Source of the DNA: Candidatus Kuenenbacteria bacterium | GTDB lineage: Bacteria > Patescibacteriota > Patescibacteriia > UBA11705 > JABHMO01 | NCBI GenBank assembly: GCA_013202715.1 | Contig: JABMRF010000057.1 | Span: forward strand, 1-54,661 | DNA: 54,661 nt | Direction of reading: 5' to 3' | Shown here: positions 48,212 to 54,661 of the stretch, in pieces | How the letters are laid out: each line of letters opens with the position of its first letter | Numbering within the stretch: position 1 is the first letter of the stretch | Made by a program: the position numbers and the translations under genes | Notes under the pieces: generated by a model | What the model saw: only the letters and a program-made list of their open reading frames with translations | Databases searched by the model: none | What the model was told of the DNA's origin: nothing

Positions 48212-48394
48212 TTATTCATTTAAGGTTTTTCTAATTTCATCTATCTTTTTTTGTTCTAATTCTTTCATGAATTGATTGATGATTGTAGTTTGTTTCTTTT
48301 TTAGCTCATTTAATTTAGCCAAATATTCAGCATAAGTAGCTTCAATTTCTTTAGCCCTTTGTTGAATTTCTTTTTTTGATGTTTTCTTATTCAT
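48212..48394 (-). CDS. 60-residue coiled-coil peptide
   Basis: A short Lys/Glu-rich protein ('RAKEIEATYAEYLAKLNELKK' type heptads) predicted to be one continuous helix. It precedes the HD-domain gene by 12 bp in the same operon. No family recognised. Possibly an assembly partner of the HD protein. Confidence 0.55.
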   Translation of the reverse strand: MNKKTSKKEIQQRAKEIEATYAEYLAKLNELKKKQTTIINQFMKELEQKKIDEIRKTLNE

Positions 48395-48474
48395 AAATGT
48401 TTGAAAATAGTAAATGATTAAAGCCCCAAATAATTATCCTCGAAGCGGATAAAAGACTTTTAATTATTTCCGAT

Positions 48475-48525
48475 AACGTTTGTTGTATTAATTTTATATA
48501 ACGGCAGGGATATAAGAAGTTTTGA
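48475..48525. repeat. possible degenerate attC-like site
   Basis: ATAACGTTTGTTGTAT (48475-48490) closely matches the start of the 49854 site (ATAACGTTTGTGTGTAT), and CAGGGATATAAGAAGTT (about 48503-48519) loosely matches the right end of the other copies. It lies downstream of the Fic gene at 48715, where a cassette would have its attC. The right half is poor. Confidence 0.3.
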
Positions 48526-48611
48526 GGAGTGAGAACAAAAAATATTTTTTGTTCTCATTAGCAGAAAGGCCTTCCTTGGTTTTAATAAATTTGATTTTTT
48601 ATCTTGGCGAC

Positions 48612-48699
48612 GGGGCAGCCTCCGGCCGTCTTTCGACCCTGAGCTCAAGACCGAAGGGTGAGCTCAGGCCGAACGGAGGTGGCTGTGGGTGAATGCCCC
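48612..48699. repeat. GC-rich palindromic repeat, copy 1
   Basis: A nested palindrome: GGGGCA/TGCCCC outermost (48612-48617, 48694-48699), CAGCC and CCTCCG arms, and the inner CCTGAGCTCA/TGAGCTCAGG. Its 66-bp core 48614-48679 is identical to 50083-50148. It lies 3' of the Fic gene and could serve as its terminator. Confidence 0.85.
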
Positions 48700-48714
48700 G
48701 AAGTTAGGATTTTG

Positions 48715-49662
48715 TTACACTTTTCGTTGTCTTGTCCGGTTTTTTAAGTATCTTTCAATTGCTTCTTTGGTAGTTAACCAATTACGTCCTTCTTTGTGTG
48801 CTTCCAGTTTTCCTTGTCTCGCGAGTAAGTTTAAATATTTAGCAGAAAAGGGGGTGTTTTTGGCTATGTCTGCGAACGTCAAAAACTTTTCCTGTTTGGT
48901 GGAAGCAGGAGTTAAAGTTTTAAGATAAATATCAAGCGAGCGTTCTATAGATTGAGCTATAAATTTTATCAGTGGCTCATATTTGCCTTTGTCCGCTTTG
49001 TTCAATACATCATAATATTTTTTTCGGTCGGTTTTCATAATTACCACGAGCGGATATCCAGCTTGCATCAGAAATAAATTCATAGTCAAGCGCGCTGTTC
49101 GTCCATTGCCGTCAAAAAATGGGTGGATATGAACCAGCTTATGATGTAGCAGTGCAGAAAGTTCAATAAAATTCATCTTGTTTTTTTGTGAATTTAACCA
49201 AACAATCAAATCTCTCACCATGTTTGGTACTTGTAGTGCGTCTGGTGGAGTATGATCAGCACCGCCAATAATCACATTGGCGTTTCTATATCGGCCAGCC
49301 CACTCTTTATCGGTTTCTTGTAAAATAATTTGATGTAGATTTTTTATAAGCATTTCAGAAACAGTGTGTTTTTTGTCTTTATCTATTAAATCATACAGAT
49401 ATTCCAGTGCGACATGGTGATCCTTTGCCTCCAGGTGATCTTTTAAGGGTTTTCCTTTTACTGTAAGACCCTCGTTTATAACCAAAAACGTCTCTTTTAA
49501 AGTTAAAGAGTTACCTTCGATTGCATTGGAGTTGTAGGTCATTTCAATCTGGAATTTTTCTCGAAGTTTCTGCACAGCAGATTTTGGCAGAGGGCGAAGT
49601 TTCTTGAGTTTTTTTAGTTTCTCTTCCAAACGAGCTTTGACAATATGGGATAGGTAAGTCAT
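48715..49662 (-). CDS. Fic-domain protein
   Basis: A 315-aa Fic protein. The active-site loop 'HIHPFFDGNGRTARLTMN' (HPFxxGNGRxxR at 180-191) is intact, so it should transfer AMP or a related group to a target hydroxyl. The N-terminal 'TYNSNAIEGNSLT' (45-51) is the inhibitory (S/T)xxxE(G/N) helix that blocks ATP in self-restrained Fic proteins. A C-terminal ~60 residues ('FLTFADIAKNTPFSAKYLNLL') look like a winged helix. Its promoter carries an inverted repeat (49671-49713), which suggests autorepression. The target is unknown. Confidence 0.93.
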   Translation of the reverse strand: MTYLSHIVKARLEEKLKKLKKLRPLPKSAVQKLREKFQIEMTYNSNAIEGNSLTLKETFLVINEGLTVKGKPLKDHLEAKDHHVALEYLYDLIDKDKKHTVSEMLIKNLHQIILQETDKEWAGRYRNANVIIGGADHTPPDALQVPNMVRDLIVWLNSQKNKMNFIELSALLHHKLVHIHPFFDGNGRTARLTMNLFLMQAGYPLVVIMKTDRKKYYDVLNKADKGKYEPLIKFIAQSIERSLDIYLKTLTPASTKQEKFLTFADIAKNTPFSAKYLNLLARQGKLEAHKEGRNWLTTKEAIERYLKNRTRQRKV

Positions 49663-49670
49663 ATTAAATG

Positions 49671-49726
49671 CTTATTATGGTTTAGTTAAGTATTTGCAGT
49701 ATACCATATTAAGGAATTGAGGTCAA
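49671..49726 (-). promoter_or_regulatory. promoter and operator-like inverted repeat of the first Fic gene
   Basis: Reading the minus strand: TTGACC (49721-49726), a 17-bp spacer and TATACT (49698-49703). CTTATTATGGT (49671-49681) and ACCATATTAAG (49703-49713) are inverted repeats (10 of 11) that straddle the -10 box with 21 bp between them. Confidence 0.65.
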
Positions 49727-49853
49727 GTTTGTGGTTAATAATTAAATTACTACATCTTTTTTCCCCTCAATCACCAATTCGTAAAAAATCAAATTCGTTT
49801 ATTATAAAAAAGTGTAAGTTGTTTCGCAACAATAAAAAGGAAAAACGTATTAC

Positions 49854-50009
49854 ACATAACGTTTGTGTGTATCTGATGTCCTGACGGAGTACAGGATATG
49901 GACGAAGCCTGGAGCGAAGCATTGTCTGGCTTATTTCATTCGAAACGCACATTCCATTTTATCCAGACAAGCGGAGCGAAAGGCGTAGTCAGATATACTG
50001 CTGTTACAC
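49854..50009 (-). repeat. attC-like recombination site 1
   Basis: A 156-bp imperfect palindrome. Outer boxes ACATAAC (49854-49860) and GTTACAC (50003-50009) fit the integron R boxes RYYYAAC/GTTRRRY at six of seven positions. Inner boxes TATCTGA (49870-49876) and TCAGATA (49989-49995) pair. The interior is a variable structure with TTGTCTGG/CCAGACAA. It follows the 3' end of the second Fic gene, as an attC follows its cassette gene. Confidence 0.6.
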
Positions 50010-50082
50010 GATGTACATTTTATTATTCCCGTTGTTGTTACTGTTTTTCCTTGTCTTTACTGGGGCGAATTTCCTTTTTTGT

Positions 50083-50148
50083 GGCAGCCTCCGGCCGTCT
50101 TTCGACCCTGAGCTCAAGACCGAAGGGTGAGCTCAGGCCGAACGGAGG
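50083..50148. repeat. GC-rich palindromic repeat, copy 2
   Basis: Identical over 66 bp to 48614-48679, including the CCTGAGCTCA/TGAGCTCAGG inner stem. It lies 28 bp downstream of the second Fic stop codon. Confidence 0.9.
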
Positions 50149-50176
50149 GGGCAGGGGGTGAATTCTGCGAGAATAA

Positions 50177-51322
50177 TTAATTTTCAGCAAAAATATCAAT
50201 GTAGTTTTTATACATGTAAGATTGTCCGTATTTTTTACCTTTGTCTTTTGGTGTTAGAATTTCCATTTTGATAAATCTATCAATAACTGTTTGCGCCCCA
50301 GCAAGAGTAAAGCCTGTCCAGCTTCTAATTATGTTATTGTTAACAATTGGTTGGGCGTATAATTTAGGCAACACTAAAGCAGCGCTTTCCGAAGAGCGTT
50401 TGCCTAATTTTTGAATTTTTATTGTGTCTTTTTCGCGTAGTGTTGTGATTTTGTCGACAATATCGATTGCTTCATTAGCAATTTCAATTACACCGTCAAG
50501 AAAAAAAATAATCCAATCAATTATGTTTCCATTATGATATTCGAACAATTTTTCGTAATATAGTTTTTGATGTTTCTTGAAATAAGATGACAGAAACAGA
50601 ACCGGCTTTTCTAAATAACCTTCTTTCCAAAGATAAAAAGTGATAAGCATCCTGCCTGTCCTTCCATTTCCATCTAAAAAAGGATGAATTGTTTCAAATT
50701 GAGAATGAATTAAGCCAGCTTTTATGATGGTTGGTATTGTGTCATCGGTATGTATGAATTTTTCTAAATCATTCAGCGCCTTATTCATTTCATCAACGGG
50801 TGGTGGCACAAAACGAGCGTTGTTAGGTTTTGTTCCTCCGATCCAGTTTTGACTTTTTCGAAATTCGCCGGGATCAGAAAAATGAGAAGTACGGGCTTTA
50901 TGCATTAATCGTTTGTGTAATTCCTTTATAAATCTAAGTACCATTGGAAAATTATCAGATTTCATTAGTTTCATTCCATAATTTAAGGCTTGGATGTAAT
51001 GTAAAATATCATCCACGTCTTCGGGAATGTTGGTGTCTATTTTGGCTTCCGCAGCAATGGCATCAATCATTGTTGCACGCGTTCCTTCAATTTGACTGGA
51101 AGAAGCAGCGTCTTTGCGTAGATACATTAGAAGAAAAAAATCAGCATCAGGTAAGAGTTTAGTAATACCGTCTAATTTACCAAGTAAACGCGTAGCCTCG
51201 TCGTTCTTTTTTAGGAGTTTAGGATCAAAATCAAAGCCACTCTTCGGAGGAAAGTGGTTTGGTATAAAGGCTTTGAAACCTTTTTTTTGAGGCTTAAATA
51301 GGCCAATTTCTGTGTTCTTCAT
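50177..51322 (-). CDS. Fic-domain protein with a winged-helix C-terminus
   Basis: A 381-aa Fic protein with the full active loop 'HPFLDGNGRTGRMLITFYL' (core 213-224) and an N-terminal inhibitory motif 'SSQIEGTRAT' (75-81). The N-terminal 'FIPNHFPP' segment is typical of the larger bacterial Fic subfamily with a C-terminal winged helix; here residues ~320-381 ('SWTGFTLAGAQTVIDRFIKM') fit such a fold. It probably AMPylates a target and may bind its own promoter, which has matching TATACAAA boxes (51346-51398). Together with the attC-like site after its stop it forms one cassette. Confidence 0.93.
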   Translation of the reverse strand: MKNTEIGLFKPQKKGFKAFIPNHFPPKSGFDFDPKLLKKNDEATRLLGKLDGITKLLPDADFFLLMYLRKDAASSSQIEGTRATMIDAIAAEAKIDTNIPEDVDDILHYIQALNYGMKLMKSDNFPMVLRFIKELHKRLMHKARTSHFSDPGEFRKSQNWIGGTKPNNARFVPPPVDEMNKALNDLEKFIHTDDTIPTIIKAGLIHSQFETIHPFLDGNGRTGRMLITFYLWKEGYLEKPVLFLSSYFKKHQKLYYEKLFEYHNGNIIDWIIFFLDGVIEIANEAIDIVDKITTLREKDTIKIQKLGKRSSESAALVLPKLYAQPIVNNNIIRSWTGFTLAGAQTVIDRFIKMEILTPKDKGKKYGQSYMYKNYIDIFAEN

Positions 51323-51345
51323 GGTTTATTTAGATTTGTCTGTGA

Positions 51346-51398
51346 ATATATACAAAGTATACTGGTTTGTATATATTGTGTCAAGGAATGTATACAAA
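51346..51398 (-). promoter_or_regulatory. promoter with TATACAAA operator boxes, second Fic gene
   Basis: Reading the minus strand: TTGACA (51379-51384), a 17-bp spacer and TATACT (51356-51361). A perfect 11-bp inverted repeat ATATATACAAA/TTTGTATATAT (51346-51356, 51366-51376) overlaps the -10 box and the spacer, and a third box TGTATACAAA is at 51389-51398 just upstream of -35. This is a typical repressor operator layout. Confidence 0.75.
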
Positions 51399-51493
51399 CT
51401 TTTTGACTCCCTCTCCTCTCAATTCTTAAGTTCACCCCCTCTCACCCGCAGCAAAAAACGGAAACACATAAGGGAATAATTAAAATGTATTTC

Positions 51494-51649
51494 GTTTAAC
51501 GTACCCGTATATCTGATGTTTTGACGCAGTCCTCGAGCGTAGCATAGCGGAGTCGAGAGGCGGAGTCAAGATATGCGCGGAACGACCATTCTTATTTAAA
51601 CTTTTATTAGTTATTTAAAACGAGTGTAGCCAGATATACGGTGTTGTGC
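51494..51649 (-). repeat. attC-like recombination site 2
   Basis: A 156-bp imperfect palindrome. GTTTAAC (51494-51500) fits RYYYAAC fully; GTTGTGC (51643-51649) fits GTTRRRY at six of seven. Inner boxes CCGTATATCTG and CAGATATACGG are fully complementary, with unequal spacers (GTAC and TG) between outer and inner boxes, like the unpaired central spacer of attC. The interior has a variable hairpin TTGAC...GTCAA with CCTCGA/TCGAGAGG. Confidence 0.65.
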
Positions 51650-51795
51650 GATGTAAATTTTTTTATCCTTATTATTAATTTTTTCTCAAGCTGCTTTTTT
51701 TCTTCCTTTTCGTTGTTAAAATAAGTTTTTTCTTTTTTGAGCGAGGGCAGAGGGGAAGTGAAGGGGTGAATGCCCAAGCCCAAAAGTCTTGACTG
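51650..51795 (-). repeat. conserved tail next to attC-like site 2
   Basis: About 145 bp next to site 2 is closely similar to 54473-54620 next to site 3, including GGGGTGAATGCCC (51763-51775; 54589-54601). Related GGGTGAAT sequences lie at 48687 and 50156. It forms the 3' untranslated part between a cassette gene and its site. Confidence 0.75.
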
Positions 51796-51829
51796 GTTTT
51801 TTATTGACTTTTGCTATTCCTTGAAAGCA

Positions 51830-52084
51830 CTACTTTTTTATTTTTAAAATTGATTTCCAAATCCCAACAAAAATATAGCCCCAGACATAGGATTGAATTG
51901 CTCCTGAAATAAAGCCAAAAAGGTTCATACCTGAAAATCCTAAAAATGTTAAGCGGAATAATTGCTCATGTAATTCTTTTTCAACTGACCTTAAATAAAA
52001 CCACAAAAAGCAGACGATAAATAATGCGATAAAGAATAAGCCTAATTGGTTGGCTTGTTGCCAATACTTTGATTTGTTTTTCAT
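51830..52084 (-). CDS. small two-helix membrane protein, possibly DUF5676-like
   Basis: An 84-aa protein with two hydrophobic helices (about 13-33 and 45-75). The 'GFISGAIQSYVWGYIFVGIW' end resembles the small DUF5676-type proteins found beside heavy-metal ATPases, but I cannot confirm the family. It lies 18 bp after the P-type ATPase gene in the same operon and probably assists it. Confidence 0.6.
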   Translation of the reverse strand: MKNKSKYWQQANQLGLFFIALFIVCFLWFYLRSVEKELHEQLFRLTFLGFSGMNLFGFISGAIQSYVWGYIFVGIWKSILKIKK

Positions 52085-52102
52085 GTTTTTTAATTATTAA
52101 GA

Positions 52103-54178
52103 TTATGATTGTTGTCGACTTTTGATATTTAAAAATTTTGCATTGATAGCTACTATTACAGTTGATAACGACATAAAAAGCGCGCCTAAGGCAGGGCTTA
52201 ATAATATGTCCCAATTATACAGTATTCCGGCGGCAATAGGAATGGCAATAATATTATAGCCGGTTGCCCAAATTAGATTTTGAATCATCTTTCTGTAAGT
52301 GGAACGAGATAGCGCCACTACTCCCACGATATCTAAGGGATTGCTCTTAACTAGTATGACATCAGCTGTCTCAATGGCTACATCGGTTCCCGCGCCAATG
52401 GCAATGCCAACATCAGCCTGCGCTAAAGCCGGTGCGTCATTTACTCCGTCGCCTGTCATTGCCACTATCAATCCTCTTGATTGTATTTCTTTAATTCTAT
52501 CTGATTTATTTTCAGGCAAAACTTCGGCTACGAATTCATCTATGCCTATTTCTTTTGCTACTTGTTCGGCAACCTGTTTATTGTCGCCGGTAAGCATAAT
52601 GCTTTTTATTTTCATCTTTTTTAGTATCGAAATAGCTTCTTTGGATTCAGGTCGAATAATATCAGCTAAGGCAATTGCCCCGATAACTTCATCATTTGAT
52701 AAAACATAAATAACTGTCTTTCCTTGTTTTTTTATTGATTCAATTGATTTGTCTTTAACCGTAATATTTTTTTCCTTTAAAAAGCCAGGACTGGCAACTG
52801 TTATCTCATTGTTTTTAACTATACCTTTAGCGCCTTTTCCAGGAATTGATTTGAAATTGGAAACAGTATAAATGTTTTTAGCGGAAGCAACAATGCTTTT
52901 AGCTATCGGATGTTCTGAATGGGAATCAACAGAGGCGGCTAATGTTAATATTTCTTTTTTATCGATTTTTTTAGAAAAACTGACAACGTTCGTTATCCCA
53001 AATTTACCCTGTGTTAAAGTTCCGGTTTTATCAAAGACTACGGCGTTTATTTTTCTCATGTTTTCAAAGGCCGATCGATTTCTAATCAAAAATCCATTGC
53101 GAGCCGCTAGTGAAGTAGAAACTGCTACTACCAAAGGAACAGCCAGTCCCAAAGCATGCGGACAGGCAATTACCATTACCGTAACGGTTCTTTCAATAGC
53201 AAAGGCTAAATCTTTTTCTGAAAATAAGAGCCATAAAAACAAAGTTAAAACCCCAACAAGTAAAGCACTTATAGTCAGCCAAAACGCGGCCTTATTGGCC
53301 AAATCTTGAGTCTTTGATTTGCTTTCTTGCGCTTGACGAACTAGCTCAATAACTTGCGACAAATATGAATCTTTACCGGTTTTTTCCACTCTAACAACAA
53401 TCGAACCATCACCATTGACCGAAGCGCCGATAACTTTACTGCCGATTTTTTTAAAAACAGGATTGGATTCTCCCGTAAGCATTGATTCGTTGACTGATGT
53501 TTCTCCTTCCAGCACTTCGCCGTCAACAGGAATTTTTTCGCCTGGTTTTACTAATACCTTATCTCCAGTTTTTAATTTTTCTGTTTGAATGTCTTCAAAA
53601 CTGCCGTCTGCTTTAACTTTATGAGCGATTGAAGGCATTAGCTTTGCTAATTCTTCCAATGCTCGACTGGCGCCCATGATAGAGCGCATTTCAATCCAGT
53701 GACCCAAAAGCATTACGACTATCAATGTAGCCAATTCCCAAAAAAATAATTTTCCAGCCAGACCAAAAACAACGGCTGAACTGTAAATGTAGGCGGTGGT
53801 TATAGCAACTGAAATTAAAGTCATCATGCCGGGCGATTTCTTTTTTATTTCTGTAAAAAAGCCTTTGAGGAATGGCCATCCGCCATAAAAGAAAATGATT
53901 GAGGATAGAAAAAATAAAACATACAAGTCGCCGGTAAAGCTAATTTTTTCCCATCCAAAAAAATCTCTTATCATCGGCGAAAGAATTAAAATTGGCAAAG
54001 TTAAAATAGCGCTTACAAAAAAGCGTTTTTTAAAATCAGTCACCATATGAGCATGGTGATTTTGATGCTTGCCGTGGCTCGATTTAGGCATGTTTTTATG
54101 CTTGGAAGAGCCGCCATGTTTAGTGTCGCTCATTTTAGATAGTTCGTTTTTTTGTTGTTGATGATTGTGATTTTGCAT
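52103..54178 (-). CDS. CopB-type heavy-metal P1B ATPase
   Basis: A 691-aa ion pump. The N-terminus is His-rich ('NHNHQQQ', '[10 protein letters not shown]'), with no CxxC heavy-metal domain. 'TGES' is at 235-238, the transmembrane 'CPH' at 339-341 (the mark of the P1B-3/CopB group), the phosphorylation site 'DKTGTLT' at 383-389 and '[20 protein letters not shown]' in the hinge. CopB-type pumps export copper or silver across the cytoplasmic membrane. It is the largest gene of the putative cassette array. Long leader and A-rich start region; no SD. Confidence 0.93.
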   Translation of the reverse strand: MQNHNHQQQKNELSKMSDTKHGGSSKHKNMPKSSHGKHQNHHAHMVTDFKKRFFVSAILTLPILILSPMIRDFFGWEKISFTGDLYVLFFLSSIIFFYGGWPFLKGFFTEIKKKSPGMMTLISVAITTAYIYSSAVVFGLAGKLFFWELATLIVVMLLGHWIEMRSIMGASRALEELAKLMPSIAHKVKADGSFEDIQTEKLKTGDKVLVKPGEKIPVDGEVLEGETSVNESMLTGESNPVFKKIGSKVIGASVNGDGSIVVRVEKTGKDSYLSQVIELVRQAQESKSKTQDLANKAAFWLTISALLVGVLTLFLWLLFSEKDLAFAIERTVTVMVIACPHALGLAVPLVVAVSTSLAARNGFLIRNRSAFENMRKINAVVFDKTGTLTQGKFGITNVVSFSKKIDKKEILTLAASVDSHSEHPIAKSIVASAKNIYTVSNFKSIPGKGAKGIVKNNEITVASPGFLKEKNITVKDKSIESIKKQGKTVIYVLSNDEVIGAIALADIIRPESKEAISILKKMKIKSIMLTGDNKQVAEQVAKEIGIDEFVAEVLPENKSDRIKEIQSRGLIVAMTGDGVNDAPALAQADVGIAIGAGTDVAIETADVILVKSNPLDIVGVVALSRSTYRKMIQNLIWATGYNIIAIPIAAGILYNWDILLSPALGALFMSLSTVIVAINAKFLNIKSRQQS

Positions 54179-54353
54179 AGTTTTTAATAAAAATCAAAAT
54201 AAAATGTTTTCGTAGTGAAACGAAGAAAATTACAATAATACCCCTCCCACTCTCCTTAATTGAGTTAAAGAAAAAAACTTATTTCCCCTCTTCATTAAGA
54301 AAAGAAAAAAGCAGATTGAGAAAAAAATTATAAAATAATAAAAAATTTATTTC

Positions 54354-54472
54354 GCACAACGTACCCGTATATCTGATGTCTCGCGAAGCAGAGATATGCG
54401 CGGAACGACCATTCTCACTAAAACTTTCACTTGTTATTTAAAAAGAGTGTAGCCAGATATACGGTGTTGTGC
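54354..54472 (-). repeat. attC-like recombination site 3
   Basis: A 119-bp imperfect palindrome. GCACAAC (54354-54360) and GTTGTGC (54466-54472) are exact complements and fit the R boxes at six of seven. CCGTATATCTG and CAGATATACGG form the inner boxes. It matches site 2 except that the interior hairpin is replaced by a short TCTC/GAGA one, which explains the 37-bp length difference. Its cassette gene would lie to the right, beyond the window. Confidence 0.65.
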
Positions 54473-54620
54473 GATGTCAATTTTTTTATCCTTATCATTA
54501 ATTTTTTTTCTCAAGCTGCTTTTTTCTTTCTTTTCGTTGTTAAAATAAGTTTTTTTCTTTTTTGGGCGATGGGCAGAGGGGAAATGAAGGGGTGAATGCC
54601 CAAGCCCAAAAAGTGTTATT
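54473..54620 (-). repeat. conserved tail next to attC-like site 3
   Basis: Similar along its length to 51650-51795. The remaining bases to 54661 show no gene I can support. Confidence 0.75.
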
Positions 54621-54661
54621 TCCGGTTCAATCTTCTGCCAGATAGTTTTTTCCAAATATTA

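Noticed and set aside
48614..50148. Insertion sequence ends
   Set aside because: The two identical 66-bp palindromes flank a Fic gene region but are the same kind of 3' element after each Fic gene, with no transposase between or around them.
49854..54472. CRISPR array or MITE family
   Set aside because: Copies are 1.5-3 kb apart with genes between, not regular spacers. MITE ends remain possible, but the R- and L-box layout and the gene-site alternation fit attC better.
54434..54655. A 73-codon minus-strand frame at the right edge
   Set aside because: It lies across the attC-like site and its conserved tail; the matching region at 51650 has no such gene.

Overview
The window looks like a chromosomal segment of a Candidate Phyla Radiation (Patescibacteria) bacterium, probably a Parcubacteria-type lineage. 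This is an inference from AT-rich DNA, small compact housekeeping genes (a short EF-Ts, a TruB without its C-terminal PUA-like domain), a TrmB-like regulator, a conjugation-type ATPase, many short unknown membrane or coiled-coil proteins, and housekeeping genes that mostly lack a Shine-Dalgarno (SD) sequence. TGA is used as a stop, so the standard bacterial code fits.

Layout. 1-880: the 3' part of tRNA-Thr, a tRNA-end hairpin repeat, then a promoter-to-terminator unit that seems to make a ~515-nt structured RNA. 882-6970: TrmB-like regulator, GNAT-like protein, GtrA, AlkD, a lipoprotein, an RlmD/TrmA-type methyltransferase and truB. 6982-10055: a block bounded by two copies of the truB 3' end; it carries an 864-aa protein with two degenerate cation-exchanger motifs around a long helical insert. 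10081-13816: small unknown genes, many with textbook promoters, strong SD sites and terminators. 13878-20223: tRNA-Tyr, a leader RNA, rpsB, tsf, a RicT/PSP1 protein, pheS and pheT. 20272-27381: a conjugation-type ATPase, a repeat-flanked GxxExxY gene, MTA phosphorylase and dnaX with a repeat-built linker. 27461-33833: tRNA-Gln, peptidase S51, thiI, a DUF6485-like gene and a Fur-type regulator with a large operator dyad. 33908-38065: two lipoproteins, a half-length MFS protein, then hydG and a HypC-HydE fusion. 38300-48394: small SD-led genes, a metzincin-type peptidase, a membrane spermidine-synthase-like enzyme, a methyltransferase, Maf, and an HD-domain operon.

The right end (about 48.5-54.7 kb) looks like an integron-style cassette array without a visible integrase. 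Three attC-like sites (49854-50009, 51494-51649, 54354-54472) alternate with minus-strand genes: a Fic protein, then a small membrane protein plus a CopB-type P1B ATPase. Another Fic gene lies to the left, next to a possible degenerate site. Each gene has its putative attC downstream of its 3' end, and both Fic genes have their own promoter with operator-like dyads.

The strongest candidates for something new are (1) the attC-like cassette array, (2) the HypC-HydE fusion beside a genuine HydG, which implies [FeFe]-hydrogenase maturation in a CPR-like genome, (3) the ~515-nt RNA with several SD-like motifs and micro-ORFs, (4) the truB-tail duplication framing the exchanger-like gene, and (5) palindromic repeats that sit on tRNA CCA ends and inside coding sequences. 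All calls come from reading the sequence; no searches or folding programs were run.
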